Assembly (NCBI GenBank): GCA_001630475.1
Contig: KV419415.1
Coordinates: 62,001 to 126,000 of the forward strand
Length of the DNA: 64,000 nt
From: Sistotremastrum niveocremeum HHB9708
Taxonomy: Eukaryota; Basidiomycota; Agaricomycetes; Sistotremastrales; Sistotremastraceae
Direction: 5' to 3'
Under the pieces are notes generated by a model. It was not told the origin of the DNA. It searched no databases and saw only the letters and a list, made by a program, of their open reading frames with translations. This document shows positions 57,084 through 64,000 of the stretch, one piece after another. Position 1 is the first letter of the stretch, and each line of letters begins with the position of its first letter. The position numbers and the translations under genes were made by a program.

Positions 57084-58241
57084 TTCGAGTGTGCAGAATC
57101 CGAGGGCTTTGAAAGAATCTGTACCGCTTCCAGGCTCTCGTCACTTTAAACCTTCACCTGCCGACTCACGGATTTTCCAATTTCTGGAATATTGCGCTCG
57201 AAGGCTGAAGTCCCAACAATCGTCACATTTTCACCTAACGATATCCCGAAAGGTTCTCAAAATGAAGCCTTTCCTCAAAATCGAAATGCCATCGATTGGA
57301 ATGAACCGTGATCCTGAAACAAGTAAGTTACCTTCCTCCATCACTTCTTTCCCCGAGTCCAGTTTCAAAAGAGGTCAAAGCTACATTTTCAAGTATGTGG
57401 ATCGATTTGTTTGTGTTTTGATCCTGATGGCTGACAAGCGCAGTTACGCGACTTGGGCGCGAGTTTCGACTTGATTAAGATTAGTGGAATGTTGATGAAT
57501 AACCTTAACGATGATGTTCAACTAGAGCGTCTCCGACGCAAATTCTTTTGCGATGAAGCTACTCGACAGACAGACGCTACGGCCCTTCACCGCAGCGCTA
57601 GGACTTCCGAGTCGATCCGACCCTGAGCGCCGTTTTTGTTCGAGCCTGATGCAACAACCTATATCGAGCGTTCAAAATAGCTTGACGCTGTAGTAGTGTA
57701 CCTGTCATATGATCAGAATGTCCCGAAGAGCGTAGTGTAAATCTTAATCAATAGTACGTCCCGAATAAGAAAGCCATTTCCAGACTGGCAGGTGTCATAT
57801 CTGCATATCGCTAAAATAGTATTGGAAAATTCCAAGTCGAGAAAACGGGGGCCAGGTAGCATCAAGCGCCATTTTCTCAATCAACAAAGACAACTACGAG
57901 CTGTGCGAGAATGAAGGTCGAAATTCGTTGCCGGGCCGATCAACCGGGGTGTCGGATGTTCGGAGTTCTGTGATCCATAATAAGGACGTGTCTTCGATGA
58001 GTCGGGGCGATCATTGATCGAGAATTAAATGCAAACGATCGTCCGTGTAGCGAGGTAATGTCCGGGAAGGTATATGAAAATAAAGATAAATTAATGACAT
58101 ATAGTGGACTGATGACATTTGGCGAATGGAGTGGAAGGCTTGGCAAAATTTGCACGACAGAAAGTTCTGAACGCAGCTTATCGTCTAGGAACGTTCGTCA
58201 ATTATAAGTTGAAATACAACAAGCAAAGTGAGAACTTACCC
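57084..58241. other. Intergenic region
   Basis: About 1.15 kb; a plus-strand frame overlapping the P450 start (57064-57474) has no motif. Nothing supportable. Confidence 0.35.
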
Positions 58242-59210
58242 CTATTCACTGACGTGCCGCCGGGTTCGCAGGCGAGCCTTCCCTCGATCCCATAAGCTCT
58301 CACCCCCTTTCGCAGCGAGCCTCCACCTCAGTCTAATCCCGTTCTGATCGCACAAGCCGCGTATCTGGGCAATATTCGGCCCCAGTGCCTCGAACCGTTG
58401 CGGATGTCGCTCGTTGCCCTGGGGGGCCAACAAGGAAAGTATCTGGGCTGAATGCGAGTCCTTATCTGACGACCGCACATCGGGAATAATAACAACGATC
58501 ATCTCCAACCCACGGATCTCTATTAATTCCTTCAGATAAGCCTCCACTCGGTTGCAGACCTTTTTCCAGTGCATCGCGTTCGACGGATATTCCAAAAGTA
58601 ACGCAAGGTGCGTGAGATGGGGATTTTCGAGCAGAAGGGATGGTTTGGGTGGATGTGCCGTGGAGATCAGAATCGTTAAATGAGTGCATTCACGAAGAAT
58701 TCTCGGAATAGGGCTTGGCCAATTTTCATTGGCAACGTCGTCTATCATCACAGTGACCCGAAGTGATCGGTCGATGGAGTCTCTTTTACACATTGCGAAG
58801 TCGTAGTCTGCGAATTGGCTGTCACTCTCAATGATACAGCTCAAGAATGTAACTGCGAAATCTATGGCTTGAGTGCATCGGCTTATGACTTTGGCGTAGG
58901 ATCCTGGTAACCCAGCCAGATAGAGGTGTCGAACGTGGGCATAACTCGAGGGGTGCGCAAGCTCTTCAAAGAGTCGAGATCGATGACTGCACGTCAATTC
59001 GACGACAGAAAACAAAATAGGGATGGCCCTGTTGAACGATAGACAATCGTGAACATACGCATCCGTCTTTAACAGTGATTATTACCAAGAATGAACTTCT
59101 CGAGAAACTTGTGTCAACGAAACGGCAGTCACTTTATCTTCACTTGCAGCGATCTCAATAATCAGCCGAGTCAACTCTCGCGGAAGAGGCGGAAAGCTTG
59201 AATTTGACAT
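58242..59210 (-). CDS. F-box-like protein, two exons
   Basis: 303 aa. Exon 59086-59210 encodes 'FPPLPRELTRLIIEIAAS' and 'TAVSLTQVSREVHSW', and exon 58242-59028 continues 'AIPILFSVVELTC', together the F-box type common in mushrooms. The rest has weak LRR-like blocks ('VRHLYLAGLPGSY', 'LLENPHLTHLALLLEYP'). Intron of 57 bp with donor GTAATA and acceptor AACAG, phase 2. A third F-box type, unrelated to subfamilies A and B. Target unknown. Confidence 0.72.
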
Positions 59211-59772
59211 AAATTACCTATTTGAGGACCGGTAAGATATAATCCGGGCTTCGATCGAAATACCGCGACTCACTAGACGATGGATTTTAATCCACTATCG
59301 CTTGGACTATCGTTGCGTTGTTGGTGGTTCAAAGCGGAGTTTCTGAATTGAGACTCAGGAGGGTGTGACGTCACATGTGCTGCCGATAGCCGAAGCCGAA
59401 GGTCGGCCGGCGCGTAAATTTTGTCTCTCACAATCTGCTCGAGTCAGCTGAGCTCGTCCTCGCCGTTGAAGCCTTTGCGCTCTTGACGCTTCAAAGCAGA
59501 ACTGGATGAATTCTACAATTATGGCCGACCTCAACCGAAAATCACCTTCTATTCCTTCGTGATAAATTTGGCTGAATGGGTGTAACGTCAGGAACGCTGC
59601 TCTTGTACAGATTTGGTGTTGGCTGATGGATGTCGTTGTAGGCCCTTAGAGTCCAACTCCGCATGCAGTCCGTAACGCACACAACCCCAAGGCACTACTT
59701 TGAGACCAGTCGGCGACATGGAGACGTTCTACCTCTCCCTGTCTTCTGCTACGGCCAAGAATATTGCCTATC
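59211..59772. other. Divergent intergenic region
   Basis: About 560 bp between two gene starts on opposite strands. No distinct element. Confidence 0.35.
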
Positions 59773-61937
59773 ATGAATTTGGATCTATTGAGTGCGTTTC
59801 GCGTCTTTAATCGAGGCTCAGCCTAATCACATATAGTTCACGAGCTGTCTGGCTTACCAGGAGGCGAAGAACATTCATTAGCGAAATTTTATATCCTCGT
59901 ACGCTCGCCCTTCGGAGAAGCAAGACTTTCCGACGTCAAGAATGGAAGCGTATCGGAGGCGCCTTTACGGATTAGTGCCGAGAACGACGAGACCGACATA
60001 GAAGTTGTAGTAGGTCGGGTCAAGAGGTTGCGCGCTCACGCAGTGTTGGGACGGTCTGTGCGGAAGGTTCGTGACCTTCTCTGCCAAGGAGACGAAGTCA
60101 ACAGTATGTCCAAATTCCTTGAAAGCTCATTACAATTTAATCAATTCCAATCAGAAATCCACATCACCTTTGAGGAAGGAGTTCATTCGAGTTGCCTCTC
60201 CCTTGTCCTCTCGGCACAACCTACTCTTCTCCAAGACTTGCAGGTCACCCTTGACGCGAGTGAAGCAAACGCGAAGACACTTCGTCCTGCTCGTCATTCG
60301 GACGTTCTGTCTCGTGCTCCCGACATCTCGATTCTCGAAGATAGTGCTTGGGTGCAGCTCTTCAAGCTTTTTAATATCTCTGACCAGATCATGTCGGTTG
60401 TTGATGAATTCGCCAAGGTACGTACCGCTCACCACTCGCATTGTTCTCGCATTGATAACTCCTAGATCCACCCGCTTCTCAACGTTGCTTGGAAGCTTAT
60501 GACTGTCGCCTACAAGGTGAATACCTCTGAGTTCGTCATATCTCCCCGTCGCTGATAAGGCTTTGTACAGATGATCCGCAGTCAACAGAAGCGAAACGGA
60601 AAAATCGTGACTGTCGTCAAAGCCATGGTTGAGCTTTATTCTTTCGCGGAGGACAGCTCTGCTGCAGTCCGCATGATCGAAGCAAAAGCGCTGTTCGAAG
60701 AAATTATCCAAGAAACCGTAGCTTTTGCCCAATTTCTCTCGCAATATGTTCGTAGGAGCTTCGCCCGTAAGTCATAAGGATTATTGTCATGGTGGTCCTC
60801 GACTAATCGCCGTCATGAAGGGCGGGTTGTGAGCGGTGCATTTTCAGGCGTGGATGACGTAATCGAGAAATTCGACAACCGGTTTCGGAATCTGCATTTC
60901 TCCTTCACCACTGGAGTTGCCATGAACACCCATGAACTTGCCCGCGAAACATATCACCGTAACAGTACGTCCAATCTCTCATACAGACAAATTCGACTCT
61001 TACATCTGTTGCAGGAGTAGGCTTCATCAGTGTGAGACTGCCATACGTCAAACTAGCAGGATCCAACGTTGCGGATAAATGTCTCACTGCAACAAGGGTG
61101 TCTCAGATGAACAATCTCATCTCTTGAGTGACCGGTGATATCGAGGAGGAGAAAGCGAATTGTCCAGTGTACTGGCTCACAGGCGAAGAAGGCAGCGGAA
61201 AGAGTTCTATCGCGACATCCCTCGTGGACCAATGCTGCGATGCCGGATTTCTCATCGCACCCTTCTTCTTCCAACGTGGACACAAAGAACGCGGATCCCC
61301 TCAGATGCTCTTCACAACTTTCGCCATCGACCTCTCCTTCCGCGATATTGATCTTGCTGACAAGATTGCTTTCGCATCGCGCCCAGGATCCGATATCATC
61401 AGACTTCGAGACCAATTCAAGAATTTGGTCGTCAACCCATTGCGATCCACCCCCCTATTATGTCGTGTTCTTCTCGTTATCGACGGCTTAGATCAAAGCG
61501 GCACTCGCGATGAACGCAATGAACTCCTCTACGCTATCACCGATATGGCCCCTTCCTTACCGGACCACGTCCGACTCCTCATCACCAGCCGAGAAGAAGA
61601 AGATATCACTACTATATTCAAAGCCCACCTCTCCGGAAGTTACATTCATGAACGAATGGACACGAAGTCGGAGGAAAACAACCGCGATCTCGAGATCTAT
61701 GCCACTCGCAGGTTTGCCGACCTCGCATCATGGCATTCCCTAGCTGGAAAGCCAGATATTCAAACTGGATGGCCTGGAGATGACAGGCGGAACGCTTTCT
61801 TACGAAGCTGTGATGGAAACTTCGGGAAGGCTGCTAGCACGTTCAGACATCTTCAGCGGGCATGGAAGCCTGATTCAGAACTCAATGTGTATCTGGAGAA
61901 ATTCCTGCCGTCGGTCACTGGAGAATCCGAGTCATAA
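59773..61937 (+). pseudogene. NACHT NTPase gene with an in-frame TGA
   Basis: STAND-type NTPase of the fungal NLR-like group, involved in some fungi in non-self recognition and cell death. Exons 59773-59791, 59837-60417, 60466-60516, 60571-60766, 60821-60964, 61015-61937; 637 codons. A C2-like head ('MNLDLLIHELSGLPGGEEHS') is followed by a helical region ('HPLLNVAWKLMTVAYKMIRS') and the NACHT domain: Walker A 'GEEGSGKSSIA', Walker B 'LLVIDGLDQ', sensor 'RLLITSREEE'. TGA at 61125-61127 stands between 'QMNNLIS' and 'VTGDIEEE', where relatives typically have Trp (TGG), so it is probably one nonsense change. Sequencing error, read-through or an unusual tiny intron are alternatives. No WD40 or ankyrin repeats follow. 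Confidence 0.72.
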
Positions 61938-62164
61938 TCACCTGTATGAGTAATCACGCGTGCTACTTTTACTGCAGCTTCACCATGCGATAGTCCTATA
62001 AACTCTGGGAGGGATCTCGATATCGTGTGCGGCTCTAGATGCATTCGAGATGTCCCAAGCGAACCTCTTATGAATGAATGCATAACATTATTATGCTAGT
62101 GTACTGATTATAATAATATCAACTTCTCTTATGTGGTTCGTTCGATAGATGTAGATGCGTGTAT

Positions 62165-64000
62165 TTAAGCTCGGAACTCTGCTATGAGAATCGAAGCAAC
62201 GACGCTGGCGTCCTGATAAACGGGATCAGGCTCGTCCTTCGGGAACACGTCATCCATGGCAATATCGGATTGAGGGCCCGTTTCCGCTGTTGGGAGGTCA
62301 GAATCGGTTAGGTCGATGATCTCCAGCGAGCCATGCTTGACATAGGCTACTCTTCCGGAGTTGGAAATGGCAATATTGTGCGGGTCGTTTCCGTCCAACA
62401 TGAATATTGTTTCGCATTTCTGGTTTCGGATGAGGTTGACAACTCGATGGAGTCTGAGATCGCCGCCTGAGATGCCGTTTTGGACCATCGGAAGAGAATG
62501 AAAATCCCACTGAACATCAAAGAACGCAGGTATTAGGAGACGAGTCTCGTCGCCAGAAAAGGAAAATCCGTTGTTCGTCTCGACGTGCACGATTCGCGGA
62601 GGTTCAGGTGCGCTCACGTTCCATACGAAAATGGAAGGAACACTATTGCTCGAGAGTTGCGCGGCCAAAAGAGAGCCGCTGGGAGACAACGCGATGTGTG
62701 CGAAATGAGATATCGATGACTCCGGTGTCACATTATCCCCGAAAGAATAAGTTTGCACCTGCCTGCGCTCATCGATATTCCAGAGTTGAACTTCCGATGA
62801 AGAACAAAGAGCTAAGAGAGGTTTGGAAGGGTGCCATGCCGTACCGAGTATAGCACCTCCGTCGCCTGATGAGTTAAAAACCAATTCTCTCGTCCTGAAA
62901 TTGGCAACAACAACACTTCCATCATCTTTCAAACGACAAGCGATGTAGAGTTCGCGGTTGTCCATTGCCGAGGGTCCGGTGATGACAGCGCCAACGCTGA
63001 TTATCGCGACTTGACGACCTGACTTCGTTTCCGAAACCAGTATTTCTTTCGACCGAGGAACCATGACGAAGGAGCCAGAAGGCGAGAAGGACGGTACTCC
63101 GAGCTTGCTCTTTCCCGATATTTGGCAATGATCCGAGCCACGCATGAGCACCGGTTTCGGAAAGTGTGTAATATTTCCAGCCCCGTCTGCCGCTACAATC
63201 TGAACGCAGTTCGGGCAGAAGTGAGATGCCAAGGATGATTCGCTTATCTCGTTGTAGCGAAACCCAGCATTAAGCCAGCTTGATACCGGCCGGACGTGTT
63301 CGGCCTTATGCGCTCGATAATCTGGTATGAGAAGAAACTCAACAGCGTGACAATGGATGCATTGTCCCATAGCGCTGAGTCCGTCCCAGGTGAAGCGCCA
63401 ACCTTGGACTGATTCGGAAAGCGTCGTCGTCGCTATACGAAAGCCAGTATGACGGTCCAAGGTGTACACAATTCGCCCGACCATCAGGAGTAACGTATCC
63501 GGTGACCCTCCTTGCACCATGTCATGGACCTCTTGGCGTATCGCGAGCGTGAACGCAGTGGTTCGAGAACTAATGGCACGAGAAGTAACTCCGAAGGATA
63601 TTTGTCCAGCGCTCGTGTTCATATGGCGGAAGGTAGCGAATAGGAATTGAGAATCTCTCGAGAAGCACACAGAGACCACTTCTCCGATAGCATCATTCAC
63701 AATAAGTGATGCTGTCTGCGCATGCCAGATAGTGAGATCCTGATTTGATCCCGCGGCAATGTATGATCCGTCGAAGGAGAAAGAGCAGCAATTGATCTCG
63801 GAGCCAGAAAGACATTCAGCATGCAACACTTCAATTCCCGTTTCAACATCCCACAAAGAGACTTCGCCGTTATCTTGACCAACCAGCAGTAACCGGCCAT
63901 CTTTTGAGATCGCGATAGCAGTGATCAAGAACTCGGATGCGACGGAAGGCAGTGAGAGGGATGCGGAGTAACTTGTGGTTTCCCACACATCTACTATCCC
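62165..64000 (-). CDS. WD40-repeat protein, partial (N-terminus beyond window)
   Basis: The frame is open to the last base of the window, so the start lies beyond 64000; at least 611 aa are present. Clear WD units near the edge: 'ITAIAISKDGRLLLVGQDNG' with 'EVSLWDVETG', then 'INCCSFSFDGSYIAAGSNQD' with 'LTIWHAQTA'. Later repeats are more degenerate ('GTAWHPSKPLLALCSSSE' with 'VQLWNIDE', then 'HIALSPSGSLLAAQLSS'). A CxxC pair ('SHFCPNCVQIVAADG', 'GQCIHCHAVE') lies within the propeller. The acidic C-terminus ends 'LIAEFRA'. In many agaricomycetes such WD40 tails follow a NACHT domain in one protein; whether that is so here depends on sequence beyond the window. Confidence 0.8.
   Translation of the reverse strand, partial: GIVDVWETTSYSASLSLPSVASEFLITAIAISKDGRLLLVGQDNGEVSLWDVETGIEVLHAECLSGSEINCCSFSFDGSYIAAGSNQDLTIWHAQTASLIVNDAIGEVVSVCFSRDSQFLFATFRHMNTSAGQISFGVTSRAISSRTTAFTLAIRQEVHDMVQGGSPDTLLLMVGRIVYTLDRHTGFRIATTTLSESVQGWRFTWDGLSAMGQCIHCHAVEFLLIPDYRAHKAEHVRPVSSWLNAGFRYNEISESSLASHFCPNCVQIVAADGAGNITHFPKPVLMRGSDHCQISGKSKLGVPSFSPSGSFVMVPRSKEILVSETKSGRQVAIISVGAVITGPSAMDNRELYIACRLKDDGSVVVANFRTRELVFNSSGDGGAILGTAWHPSKPLLALCSSSEVQLWNIDERRQVQTYSFGDNVTPESSISHFAHIALSPSGSLLAAQLSSNSVPSIFVWNVSAPEPPRIVHVETNNGFSFSGDETRLLIPAFFDVQWDFHSLPMVQNGISGGDLRLHRVVNLIRNQKCETIFMLDGNDPHNIAISNSGRVAYVKHGSLEIIDLTDSDLPTAETGPQSDIAMDDVFPKDEPDPVYQDASVVASILIAEFRA

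Overview
The window looks like nuclear DNA of an agaricomycete (mushroom-forming basidiomycete) fungus. This is inferred from dense genes split by many GT-AG introns of about 45-70 bp, from large F-box/leucine-rich families, and from families typical of that class: a DUF6535-like membrane protein, an orphan 7TM receptor and NACHT/WD40 STAND proteins. The species cannot be named from the sequence. Gene models below were built by hand from reading frames, splice sites and comparison among paralogues inside the window; they have not been checked against transcripts or databases.

Region 1 (1-26 kb) is a repeat-rich accessory locus. It holds six F-box/LRR-like genes or relics of two subfamilies (a chimeric relic at 1-1321, intact genes at 1743-3567, 4266-5923 and 17043-18919, and two genes at 19580-22928 and 23657-26016). 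Between them lies a cluster of five small secreted proteins (6084-16644) whose sequence pattern resembles the Nis1 effector family. All five have a TATA box about 80-110 bp upstream of the ATG and a 105-nt penultimate exon; three of them contain a 13-nt microexon that the other two lack precisely. Three DNA transposons sit here: a 769-bp MITE with 46-bp perfect inverted repeats, a 1598-bp Tc1-type element with an intact transposase, and a 597-bp TA-flanked MITE. The last two each interrupt one of two neighbouring F-box genes exactly at a TA, and the host frame is continuous across both empty sites.

Region 2 (26.5-34.3 kb) has more ordinary genes: an LRR protein with a stop-free 54-bp intron, a D-amino-acid-oxidase-like flavoenzyme, and a DUF6535-like membrane protein. 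Region 3 (35-41 kb) holds three more F-box genes. Region 4 (42-49 kb) holds a 7TM receptor-like protein, a hemerythrin (HHE) protein and a protein with three copies of a BED-like zinc module, each on its own exon.

Region 5 (50.7-57.1 kb) holds a C2H2 protein, a UbiA prenyltransferase and a cytochrome P450. The last two are adjacent on one strand and could form a small meroterpenoid-type gene pair. Region 6 (58-64 kb) holds another F-box gene, a NACHT NTPase whose frame is cut by an in-frame TGA where a Trp is expected, and a convergent WD40 gene that runs off the window edge.

No rRNA, tRNA, CRISPR array or retrovirus-like element was recognised.
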